DNA of 64,000 bases from Cordia subcordata. Taxonomy: Eukaryota; Streptophyta; Magnoliopsida; Boraginales; Cordiaceae. Location of the stretch: contig JAPTOF010000003.1 of assembly GCA_028554755.1 (NCBI GenBank), positions 6,409,501 to 6,473,500 of the forward strand, given 5' to 3'. Below, in pieces: positions 1-11,200 of this stretch. Below the pieces are notes generated by a model. It had not been told where the DNA came from. It made no database searches and saw only the letters and a program-made list of their open reading frames with translations. Each line of letters begins with the position of its first letter. Position 1 is the first letter of the stretch. The position numbers were made by a program, and so were the translations under genes.

Positions 1-1815
1 CAATGTACGAAACGCAAAAAAAAAATATATAAAACAAGAGAACCCTTCTTTCAAAAAATGTAAGAAGAAGTTTACCAAAGGGAAAAAGAATAAACAAATA
101 CCAATATGCTACAAGTGTGGAAAAGAAAGGACATTACAAAAATCAATGCTATGTTAAACAAAAACTTAATGAAATAGAATTAGATGAAGAACTACAAGGA
201 TAGATCCTAAACATTATTAGCACTACACCTTCTTCCTCTGATTCGGAAGAATCCTTTCAAATTGATGAATTAGTTTGCAAAACATCTTCAAGTGAATCCT
301 TTGACACCAAAGAAGAAGAAGTTACAATCTCCAAAAATTGTGTCAGTTCAAATTGTATTCCAAAATTAACAGTTAATATGATTAAAAGATCTACAAAATA
401 TTAATTAGTGGAATTTGCTATTTATCTTGATTCACCAGAAAAACAATTAGAATATTTAAAGAAAAATAGAAAATTAGTGGCCGAAGATCAAGCCTTAAAA
501 ACTCCAAAGAATCTCCCCAATCATAAAATTAAACCTCTAACATATGATTTACATGAAATCCTTTTAAGACAAAACAAGTGAAAGAAATAATTGTTTAAGA
601 TCTCCAAATTGAGATACAATCAATAAAAAGGAAAATTGCTCAACTCAAAGCAGAAGTTTTAAATATAAATCAAAAACTTGAAATAAAAGTAAATTCTAAT
701 CTAATCTTGGAAAATGAGGAAGCATCAACTTTAAAATCAAAAGAAAAACTTTTCAATTTTTTTCTCAGATAACCTACCAAAAATGGAGAACAACTATAAC
801 ATCGGTAATAAACAACCAAACAACTTTCAATTTTGTTGTTCTTATCGATTCCATAGCAGATTTAAATTGCTTACAAGGAGGAATTATACCTACCAAATAT
901 TTTGAAAAAACTACTGAATGAGTAACAACAACAAATGGATCGAAGCTTCATATAAAAAATAAATTAACAAACACTCATATTTGCAAAGACGGAATTTGCA
1001 TTAAAACAAGCTTTTTACTCATCATAAATCTTGAAATGAAGTTATTCTTGGAACCCCATTTCTTAACTTAGTCCAACCTTTCTCAGTCTCCTCAAAAGGA
1101 ATTGTCACAAATATTCTTTCTCAAGGCGATTTATTTGAATTTGTTGGTCCTCCTCGAAAGGAAAATTTAAATCTTCTAAAAAATATGACAATAAAAAAAA
1201 TTAAGTTTAATACAGAAGAAATCATCCCAAATTGAATATCTAAAAGAATTGAAGAACAACTATCACAACCAGAACTTCAACAAAAAATTAAACAATTTCA
1301 AGAAAAACTTGAATATGAAGTTTGTGCTTCAAATCCAATAGCATTTTGGCAAAGAAAAGAGCAAGAAGTTTCACTTCCATACACCAAATATTTTCTGAAT
1401 CAATGATTCCTACAAAATCCTAACCGATTCAAATGAGTGAAGATTTATTGAAATAATACAAAAAAGATATCCAAGATTTTCTTAATAAAGGCTTAATTAG
1501 ACCAAGTAAAAGTCCCTAAAGCTGCTCTACCTTTTACGTTAACAATGCAGCTGAAATTGAAAGAGGAGCCCCTAGGATGGTCATCAATTACAATCATTAA
1601 ATAAAGCATTTCAATGGATAAGATATCCAATTCCCAACAAACAAGATCTTCTAAAGAGGCTTGTCCATGGTAAAATCTTTTCAAAATTTGATATGAAATT
1701 CAGATACTATCAAATTGATTTCAAAAAAGAAGATAGACATAAAATGGCATTTAATGTCCCTTTTGGTCAATATGAATGGAATATTATGCCATTTGGTCTA
1801 AAAATGGCATGGTAA
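1..1815 (+). pseudogene. Decayed endogenous pararetrovirus (Caulimoviridae-like) fragment
   Basis: Broken frames along this stretch read, in order, a CCHC zinc-knuckle region (about 108-155, interrupted by a one-base shift), a retropepsin-like region with a D-S-x-A active-site variant (about 835-900), and a reverse transcriptase N-terminal half (about 1440-1815). The RT part has the aromatic QYEWN..PFGL block that is typical of plant pararetroviruses, where Ty3/gypsy elements usually show YEF..PFGL. Many stop codons and frame changes are present, so it cannot be expressed as a polyprotein. Homology ends abruptly near 1815, before the catalytic YxDD box, and the left end runs off the window. 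Family-level assignment is by motif style only; a divergent gypsy element is the main alternative. Confidence 0.7.
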
Positions 1816-1957
1816 ACAAGGACAAAAATAGAACTTTTGAGCACATTCCTTCTTTTTCATTTTATTTTTGTTGATCAAAAAACCTTTAGATCTACTAAAT
1901 ACTTTTTATAGTCTTGATAAGAATACTCTATTATGAAATTATTTTTATCATACTTCA

Positions 1958-1966
1958 TAATAAATT
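1958..1966. repeat. 9-bp target site duplication, left copy
   Basis: taataaatt immediately precedes the MULE-like element; the identical 9-mer follows its right end at 3340-3348. Confidence 0.85.
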
Positions 1967-2261
1967 GGGTAAAATGTACTAGACCCCCTTATGGTCTATC
2001 ATAAGAACACAATAACCCCTATGGTGCCAAAAGTCCCACAACAGACCTCTGTGATGAGTAAAAGTTCCACCCATACCCATTACTGTTTATATCCCTCATA
2101 ATAGTGTCAAAATTTACATTAAAAAAGACGTTAATAGCGTTGCTCTACTTGTTCAATTTTCCATCATCATCATCATCATCATTATTATCGTTATTATTTT
2201 ATTTTCAATTAAAATTTTTTGATAGACAAATACTTTTTTAACCTATTTTTCTGTGTTATTA

Positions 2262-2662
2262 GACTAACTCCAACAAATCCCCTAAAACACAAAAATCCCC
2301 ATATTTAGGGGTTTTGTTAACGACAAAGTGTTCCAACAGCTCCTCTATCCCATTCCCAAAATTTTAGGTTTTTTCCCAACCCCAAAACAAAACACTTATA
2401 TATAGGGGTTTTTTTAATCCCCCAAAGCCAACCCCCAAATCCCATCCCCCATTCCCATAACATTAAGACTACAACATTATAAAATAAGGGGGCTGTTGGA
2501 GTGAAACTGAAATTGGGAATCCCTAAATTGAATGTTTGGTAAAAAATAGGGGAGCTGTTGGAATAGAATTAAAAATAGGGGATCTCAAAATATAAGAAAA
2601 TGACTCAAATCACTTAAATTTAGAGAAAAAAATAGGGGAGCTGTTGGAGATAGCCTCAGACA
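2262..2662. mobile_element. MITE nested in the MULE left inverted repeat
   Basis: The ends read CTAACTCCAACA on the left and TGTTGGAGATAG on the right, an inverted repeat. The interior has several copies of the AGGGGAGCTGTTGGA motif. The insertion point is exposed by comparison with the intact right repeat of the host MULE, which runs without a break through the equivalent of 2261/2663. TTA flanks both sides (2259-2261, 2663-2665), as expected for Tourist/PIF-Harbinger MITEs. The termini are imperfect, so the boundaries may be off by a few bases. Confidence 0.65.
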
Positions 2663-3089
2663 TTAAATACTTAAAAAAATATTTTTGCAAAATTGAGCAA
2701 ACTGTAGAAATCTAAAAATTATATTCCTGTGTTGCTTTTATTTACTTGAATAGAATTCTCAATTTTGTGTTTTCGATATCCAGAACAAATGACCTTGTTC
2801 TATTTACTGAGCATTGGTTTTGATTGGCTAAAAAAACTAGCATGTCATGAAATAAATCCTAATTAATCTAAAAATATAATCAAATACTCAATTTGATGAT
2901 GGCTCCATCGTTGAAGCTCGAATCTAGCCAAACCAGTTAGGTCAAAGCTTTGATATCTTCGACCATTTATGATCCATTTCTTTACGAAAAAACATTTCTT
3001 AAAATATATTTATTTTTTTAAGTATTTTGTGTTTAATAACACAAAAAATAAGTTAATAAGAAAATATTTTCTATCAAAAATTTTAATTG

Positions 3090-3090
<1 letters not shown>

Positions 3091-3141
<51 letters not shown>
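3091..3141 (+). repeat. (TAA)n microsatellite
   Basis: About 17 tandem TAA units within the right inverted repeat of the MULE. It accounts for the poly-Asn and poly-Leu open frames here, which are not genes. Confidence 0.95.
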
Positions 3142-3143
<2 letters not shown>

Positions 3144-3348
3144 GAAAATTGAACAAATGGGCTAAGGCTATTAATGTCTTTTTTATATAAATTTTAACAC
3201 CGTTAAGAGAGATATAACCAATAAGGGACACGCGTAAAACTTTTACTTATCACAGGGGTTAGTTGTGGGATTTTTGGCACCACCAAGGGTGTATTGTTCA
3301 CTTATAATAGACCACAAAGGGGTCTGATGCATTTTATCCTAATAAATT

Positions 3349-4640
3349 ATTCTTATCATGAATATATATATAAAATTATAAATATATCGTCTTTTTTCAA
3401 TAAGACTATCAATAATAATTATAATAATCATAAAATAGTAATAATAATAAAGTGATACTCTTGTATTTTTATGTAATTTTTCATCCATCAACTCAAATAA
3501 CAGCTATTTTTACCAAACATATTTTTCTTAATAAGCTAGTCAAACTACCATCTGCTAACAACTAAAATTTAATAGTTGTCTGCTACTACAATAATTATCA
3601 ACTACTTAAATAGCTATCAGTTATCTAAATAACTATTTTTGTAGAATAGGGCTAAGTGAAAACCAAATCAAAGATTCATGAGACTACTGGTTCACTAGGT
3701 AAAGGCATAGTTCATAACCATAGACCTAGTGGTCAAGTGAGAGTGTAAGAGCTAGTTTGGTTTTTCGCTTTACAGAGCCAAACTGACTTTTGAAATTTAA
3801 AAATCTGTTTAAAGAAAACAAAATATGTTTTGTTTTACATTTTAAAAGGTAGGTTTGATTAAAAGTCAACTGAGTATTGGGGCTAAATAGAAAAGTTTTT
3901 AACTTCTTCATTTGCCATTTTGGCAATGACGTTTTAAGATATTTTTGAGACAAAAATACCCTCTTTAATTTTTTCATTATACTAGTAACTACCTTTCTTT
4001 TTCCTATCCCTATTTTGTTTCATTCAACCTTTTTAGCTTCTTATTGTTATATTTTTGCGAAAATATTTTTATTTTTGTTATTAATATTTTGAACTATAAC
4101 TATAATTTTTAGAGAATTTTTTCAAACAAATAGAAATATAAATAAAATAGTATATTATATAAAGCAAACAACGTTAGTTTCAAAATGTTTATTTCAGTAA
4201 TTTAAACAGCCAATAATTTTTTTAAAATGTAAAACAAAATACTATCTCATTTGATAAAAGTTCATTCCACATAAAAGTAACCAAACACAATTTTATTTTC
4301 ATAAAAAATTCATTTGGCTAAAAGTTCATTTTGAAAATTTGGTTAAAAGTTCATTTTGAAAAAAACATTATTACAAAACTAAATTTATTAACTAAACGTC
4401 AAACTAAATGTGAATGATTTAAAAATCAATTTTCATTAGTTACTAGTAATAATATAGTCGGCCTTTTAATCTCTTTAGAGAAAAAAGGCTGTACAGTATT
4501 GGTGTAGGCACAAAGAAAAAAAAATAAAAAATAAAAAGTAAAAAAAAAGGAACTTGAGCACAAGCTGCTAGAGCCCCCACCCTTTTATGTGACCCAGAAA
4601 ACCAAACAAAACCGAAAAAAAATCCCAATCTGCGAATTCA
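3349..4640. other. AT-rich intergenic DNA upstream of YAK1
   Basis: No coding frame is supported. The stretch is AT-rich with short simple runs and GTTTGG/CCAAAC words (about 3755 and 4265) that hint at a worn MITE, but no paired termini were found. Confidence 0.5.
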
Positions 4641-5239
4641 ATCGACGGTGCTCTCTTTGGATTACAGTGCTTCATTCTGCGTCATCGACTTCTTCAAATT
4701 TCTCTCGTCGCCGTGGTCTTCTTCTTATTTTATTTATTTATTTATTTACTTATTTTTGTTGAAAAAAAACCTTTTAAGAACCAATTTCGTATATTTTTGT
4801 TCATTTCCAATAATTATTTTCTCCTTTTTTTTCTTTCATTTTTTTCCCTTGTTTCTGTTTTAAATTTTTTCTTTTTCTTTTTCTTTTGCTCCTCTCTTGT
4901 TGACCATTATCTGTGTTTTCATCTTTTGATCTTTCCCCTTCCTCTCTTCCCTTATTTTTGGGGGAAATTGATTGAAGAAGAGGAGGAGGATTTGATTGTG
5001 TAAGGTGTATATGGATCTTATATCATTGATTAAATTATAGCCGTCCGATTAAGGGGAGGATTGATTGAATGAGGATGGGATTACAGTCTTCTGGTGGACG
5101 CCTCCTGTTTATGCATCCCGCGGTAACGGGTTAGCAAATCAATCTACTTGTGTTTGAAGCTTTGTGTTTTAACAATTCATTCAGAAAAAAAAAAGAGAAA
5201 TTAAAAAAAAAAGAAAAAAATTGAGGGTGATTCTCAATA
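4641..5239 (+). promoter_or_regulatory. Probable 5' leader and proximal promoter of YAK1
   Basis: A pyrimidine-rich stretch (about 4640-4950) precedes a less AT-biased segment that contains a short upstream ORF at 5069-5134 and an A-rich run just before the main ATG. Pyrimidine tracts of this kind are common in plant leaders. A 5'UTR intron ending at the ATTATAG near 5040 is possible but unproved. No convincing TATA box was seen. Confidence 0.45.
5069..5134 (+). CDS. Upstream ORF in the YAK1 leader (21 codons)
   Basis: The ATG at 5069 opens a 21-codon frame that closes with TAG at 5132-5134, about 105 bp before the main start and in a different frame from it. Its sequence is less AT-rich than the flanks. 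If retained in the mRNA it could lower or condition translation of the kinase. Peptide conservation is unknown. Confidence 0.4.
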   Translation: MRMGLQSSGGRLLFMHPAVTG

Positions 5240-8200
5240 ATGGATGAGGTCAACAGTAGTAGTATTAATCAAGGCAACGAGTTGGCTGAAGGTGAAAGCT
5301 TGTCATCACCCTTGTCGTCATCGTCAACGTCGGCGTTGCCATCGTCGTCGACGTCGGCGTCCTCCTCCGCCGCGGCGGTGCGGTGGCGGCCTAGCCCGAT
5401 CATCTTTTCTCCTTATTCGTCCACTCGTGATACCCGTGCAAAGCCCCAATCTTTGCGCGTCGTTGTTAGAAGACCCGTAAGTCTCTTTGCCCTGTGATTA
5501 ATCTGAGCTCAATACTTTGTTGCATTTCTTTTATTTTTTCAGTTATTAGGTGCTGAGCTTTATTATTCTTCTTGTAAGATTGTGTTCTAGCTTTTAGAAT
5601 CTGAAACATCACTATAATTTGACCTTTTTGTTATAATCATCTCATACATTTCATATGTGAAATTTCCATAACTAAAATGTCAAAGCTTTAGTTAATCTTG
5701 GACATATTGAAATGTCAAATCTTTAGTTATTTTGAGCTCTGGTAACGTTTCTCCTTCACTCTTTTTCTGAACTGGCCTTATTGCAATATTTACTCGAGGG
5801 CAGACTAAAAGAATCGTAGATGTATGATGGCTACCTGGCACTGGGGTATATAATTTTAGTTGCCCTCTGATGTACAAGTTCGCACAAATGCATTCCGGCA
5901 AGCACACACGTGAAGTAAATGCATACTACAACCATGCTTATAATGTTAGCAGTTAACAAATATATCCCTTTTTACCCTGTTGATAATGTTTGTGTGTCTT
6001 AATTTTATCATATTTTCTATATGCAGTGATTCTTTTATTATTATGTCTGGAGTTGTTTTGTGTAATGGTCAATAGATGATAAGGAGTTCTTTTCTGAGTC
6101 AAAGTTAATTATAAGCAGACCTTTTTCATGGCATATTCCTCTAAATCTTTGCAGTTAGTGGCAAGATTAACTAAAGACATTGTCGAGACATACCAAATAT
6201 GCAACCCCCAGTTCCAATATTCGGAAGAACTGAATCCAAAGAGGTTTCTGACCACCCCATCTATTGGAGTGCTGAATGATGGCCATGATAATGCAAACTC
6301 AGATCTCATTCTGACTGTCAATTACCCATTGGTTAATTTAGATACACAACGAAGGTTCGAATTATAATTAATTTTAAACTGCCTTAATTTGATTATTGTA
6401 TTCCTTCCATAATTTTCAGTGTTGTGGTTCCTTTTTTTTTTTTGGGGTACCTGTTTACTGAAGTAAGTCATTTACATTATTAATTACAAGAGAAGGAATC
6501 CTTGCGTGTAAGCTCTATGTAGAATTTTGGTACATATATTTCAAAAGTTTCAATATGGAAAATTTGTTCAGTCATATACACAAGCTCTTTTTGTGGATGT
6601 ACATCCGAGTAGCCTAGAATTGAAAGCTGCTTTGCTTAATCTCTTTTCTCTGGATTAGTCAAAAGGTTTTAGAGTCATTCACACCTAATACTGAATCTCT
6701 TCTGAGGCTTATAATTAACTTTCTGTCAATTGTACCTACTTAAGGTCATAAGTTATGAATTTTAGCATGTTCAACTTTTCTGGATCTAACTCTTTATCTT
6801 TTCTTCTTTCTGTTTCCCCACAACAACTCAATAAATTCCAAACAGTAGAAGACGAAGGTTCCCTGGTGTTTGAAATTTTCTGCTTTGTGGTATGAAAGCT
6901 GAATTGCAATTGCTGTCTTGTGTAAAATATGGAATGCTAGAGCTAGATCTTTAGACCAATCTACGAAGATTTTTGTGAATACTCTTAATGCAGTTATAGA
7001 TTCTCTTAGATGTATGAATGAATTTGGGATACATTATAGATGGGTAATATGATCTGATAATGAATGTTGAAACTTTACTGATTGGAGTTAGTTACTATGG
7101 TTTGTGTTTGAATCACTAAATTTAGCCTTCTAAATCTAATATGATACCAAAGAGACAACTAGTAAACTTGGGAGCTTGGAAGGCACATAAGTAAAGAGAT
7201 GATTAATATCCATGGTCACATAAACTATGACTCACTGAGAAGTTTATTACTTCTCAACTTATCTTTTGAGAAATACTTTTATCAGCAGCTGGTCTATCTT
7301 CTCAAGCTACTTTTGAATGAAGAATCACCCTTCTCTAGCATATAACCTATAAATTTGTTTAGTTCTGCGATAAGTGTCAGATTTATTCCCAAGTTTCTCT
7401 CCTCTCATCTGTTCGCCTGCCTGAAGAACAAGCTTCCCCTAGCAACCATCCCAGGCTGAGCCTTGTTTTCGGGGGGGAGGATGACGAGGTATAAAGCTAG
7501 TAGGTCTAGAAGCAATCAACTTGTAGTCACACGTGATACTTGCCAGCTGATAGAGTTGTAGAAGATTCTTAAGAATAGTTCTAACTATAAATATATGCAA
7601 CTATATGTAGAATTATTTGGAATGAAAATATCAGTAGTGTTTGCTCTCATTTCTCTCTCTAAATCTTTAGAGGAGGTACGGCTGGTGCAATGCTTCGTCT
7701 TGTATTATGCTAATGTGTCTCTACCTCATTTTATTCTCTTTCTTCCAATTTTCCCTGAAATTCTGAAAGCTTGTGTAGATGTGCTTGTGATTGTGTCTCT
7801 TTTGGTAAGAATGCACCTAAGGTTATTTTTCTACTGGACTTTGAGGACTGCAATCTGTTATGGTTTCATGAAGAATTTAAGCAAGGAATGTAAGCTCTTA
7901 TTGACCCGAAATTAGTACGTTGTTGATTTGATTCTTTGCATCTCTATGATTTCGATTTTGATGGCCATGAGAAACTATGGACACCCTGTTGTCCCTTGTT
8001 AATGATGTGCTAAAGTGGGACCTTTTCTTGGAGGTGGTGCCTATTTTGATTGAGTCTGTCTTATTATCTATGCATTGGTGAAGACTTCTTTCTTCCTACG
8101 GTGATATATGTTATTAATGCTATCGACATTTTATGCTACTGCTTCAGGACATTAATAATCATAATGTGTCTTTTTGGTCTCCATTGTTTAAACTACTGAG

Positions 8201-11200
8201 TGAATGTGCATTTTAGTGCTGCACTTTCTCTTGCTATCTCATTTTTGAGATTCCTTCTTAACTGAAGAGAAAGATCTGCTCTGAAGGACTTTTGGTGGGC
8301 AATGAAGAGGGAGATGGCAATGTTTCTCTTCCTTTAAGAGGTCTATTGCAATGATTTTACAATCTTTGGGTGTCACAATCTAGATACTAAACGATAATTC
8401 ACCACCTTATGACAGAAAACAAAATAGAACAGACCAAGGGCTATGCTTGAAGTATTATGTGATTGGTTATATCTAATGGCTATTAAATAGCGATTGACCA
8501 GAGGCTCAATGCTCATTGTGAGACTTAACATTGGGCCACTAAAAACGACATCTTTGTGTATCAACAAGTAGAAGTGCCATTCGCAAACAATAGGTGAATC
8601 AAAGAAGGGCAATCCTGTGGAAGCCTAATTCCCTTAATAAGACCTCTGCCAAGGTGATCATTTATAAAAACAAGAACACATGATAAGGTGGAGAAATAGG
8701 AAATGAGTCAATGGATTTTCCTGCCTTTCCCCCCTCTCAGAATAGATTGGTCCAAGTGGTGTGCCATTCAAGAGTGCCCTATGTGAAACATTAGGAATAC
8801 AATGCATAATCCAGCCAATCCACATTGTAAAGAATGATGCAGAATCCTCCCTTTATATGCACAGATTGCAGGGGAGTTTTGGTGTATGATCAAGCTAGCA
8901 AAATTAAGTGCCAGTGTGCAGTTGAAGTGGAGGCAATTTGCATTGCCAATGTCTGCTGTAGAAGAGAGGGAGAGACAAGAAGAAACATAATGAGAGAAAG
9001 GAATTGTATTTCTGTTATTCCAGTTGGTACATCAAGTGGCTATTTATAGCTGTACATGAGTAGTGGTGTGCCCACTACCTAACTCTCAACAATATGCCAG
9101 TTGGCATAACTAACTACTTAGCAACTCCTAACTACTATTATCACCTATATTGAGCTTTCCCTTAACATCCCCTGAAACTGATCTTGGTTGGTAGAGCCAT
9201 GGGAAGTTTGCACCTGAGACACTCAAATCTTGCTATAGAAAGAACTTTAGTGAAAATGCCAAACTAATTGCTCTGGGGTAGGCACATATATCATTGATCG
9301 CTGATGAAATGATAGTCAATCTCAATGTGCTTGGTCCTTGCATGATAAACAGGGTTGGAAGCAAGGGCCATAGCTAAGACACTCTCAGTATACAATGTGG
9401 GAATATTAACTGGAATATGCAGATCAGCTAAGAGATAGGTTAACTGAGGACCTGGCAACAGTGACCTGCTTCTTGGAAATCCAGGAGATAAGATTTGGAC
9501 CTAAAAACACACAAAACCCAGTAATGGATTTTCTGTCCTGATAGTGTGTAGCCCAATTATTGTCTGAATACCTCTGCAAAGCAAAAGTACTAGGCTTGAA
9601 ATGCAGCCTTGTGTAGATAGTTCCTTTAATGAGCCTGAGGAGCTTTTTAAGGGCTGTAAAATCTCCATTGGTGGGATTATGCATATGTTGACAAATGGAG
9701 TTGATTGAAAACTAAAGCTTAGGTCTGGAAAGTGTTAGATACTGTAGTGCACCCACTAAGCTCCTGGATTCATTGGGGTTTGGATAAGGACTGCTTGACT
9801 CTTGATCAGCTACCTTAGGCTTAGACAGATTAGGTGAAGAGCAACAATCAAGCACCATTGAATCAGCTGTGTAGGAAACCTTGATTCCCAGAAAATAAGA
9901 CAGTTTACCCAACTCCTTCATGGCAAATTGAGACTTCATAGCCTAAATAAGTTCCTTGAGAGCTGTAGAAGATCTGCCAGTGAGGATTATATCATCCACA
10001 TAGACTAGCAGGATGATAGTATATGTAGATGTGTGTTTGGTGAATAGAGATGTATCTGTCGCAACAGATAGAAAAGTAGCAAGCATGGAATGCCAAGCCC
10101 CTGGGGCCTGTTTTAGACCATGCAGAGATTTCTGCAATTGACACACATATCTTGGATTTTGAGGATCCTCAAATCCTGGAGGCTGCACCATGAACACTGT
10201 CTTAGTAAGGGCTCCATGCATAAAAGCATTGGAGACATCAAGCCGTTCAATAGGCCATCCATAGTGCAAAGCCAAACTTAAAACAAGCCTAATTGTGGGC
10301 GCCTTTACCACTGGATTAAAGGTCTCTGTGTAGTCCACTCCAGCCTCTTGATGAAACCCCTTAGCCACTAGTCTAGCTTTGTACCTAGTCACTGAGCCAT
10401 CACTATGTTTCTTAATTTTGAACACCCACTTGCAGCCTATTGGCTGTCTATCTAGAGGAGGAGGAACAAGAGTCCAAGTTTTCTACTCCTGTAATGCTTG
10501 AAACTCTTCTTTCATGGCCTGGACCCAATAGGGAGACTTAGCAGCCTCTTTATAAGTTGTCGGTAAAGTGGTTGGTGGTGTTTGTGTAATTGTCTGTATA
10601 GGATACAAAGGAGGTGGCAAGGACCCTGTTTTTGATCTGGTTTGCGTAGGGTGATCGGGTAGTTTTAGATTTGGAGGAGGTGTGGGAAGTAAAGGTAGGA
10701 GAGAAGGAGCACTACTGGAAGTGGGAGAAGGCCCCGATAACTTAGTTGGTGAATTTTGTGGTTCAGGTGGTGACTGTGATTAAGAAGGTGATGAGTGAGT
10801 CTGCAGAGAAAGATTAAGAGACTGCTTACCTGAAGAGAAGGCTTGAGACTCTGGATCCAGACTTGAGGCCATGAAACTGGGAGAATTTTGTGAGGAATTT
10901 GGTGATGGTCTGAAAATAGGTGGAAACTGGAATAACGGTGGTGGTTCAGACTTTGGTTTATCTGCAAAGCGAAACTGATTCTCAAAAAATTTCACACTTC
11001 TAGACGTAAACACCCTTTTTGTAGTGAGGTCCATCACCTATAACCTTTGGTATGAGGATGATAGCCCAAGAAAACACATGAAGTGGACTTTGGTTGCAAC
11101 TTGTATTGGTTATAAGGCTTTGTCCATGGAAAGCAGAGACAGCCAAATGCTTTTAGAAAGTATTAAAGTTCATATGGTGACTTGTTTTGCAACTGGGAAG

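Larger units (their letters stand above)
1967..3339. mobile_element. Non-autonomous Mutator-like element (MULE-MITE)
   Basis: The termini are GGGTAAAATG on the left and CATTTTATCC on the right, with long imperfect inverted repeats: 1967-2261 plus 2663 to about 2690 on the left, and about 2998-3339 on the right. The flanks carry an identical 9-bp duplication, the hallmark length of the Mutator superfamily. Only about 300 bp of AT-rich, non-coding DNA lies between the repeats, so the element has no transposase. The left repeat contains a CAT/TTA microsatellite (about 2162-2200), while the matching place in the right repeat holds a long TAA tract. A separate MITE is nested in the left repeat. 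Confidence 0.8.

Noticed and set aside
3010..3231. Poly-Leu and poly-Asn open frames
   Set aside because: Produced by the (TAA)17 microsatellite in a transposon arm.
3740..4400. Possible MITE from GTTTGG and CCAAAC words
   Set aside because: Could not find paired termini or flanking duplication.
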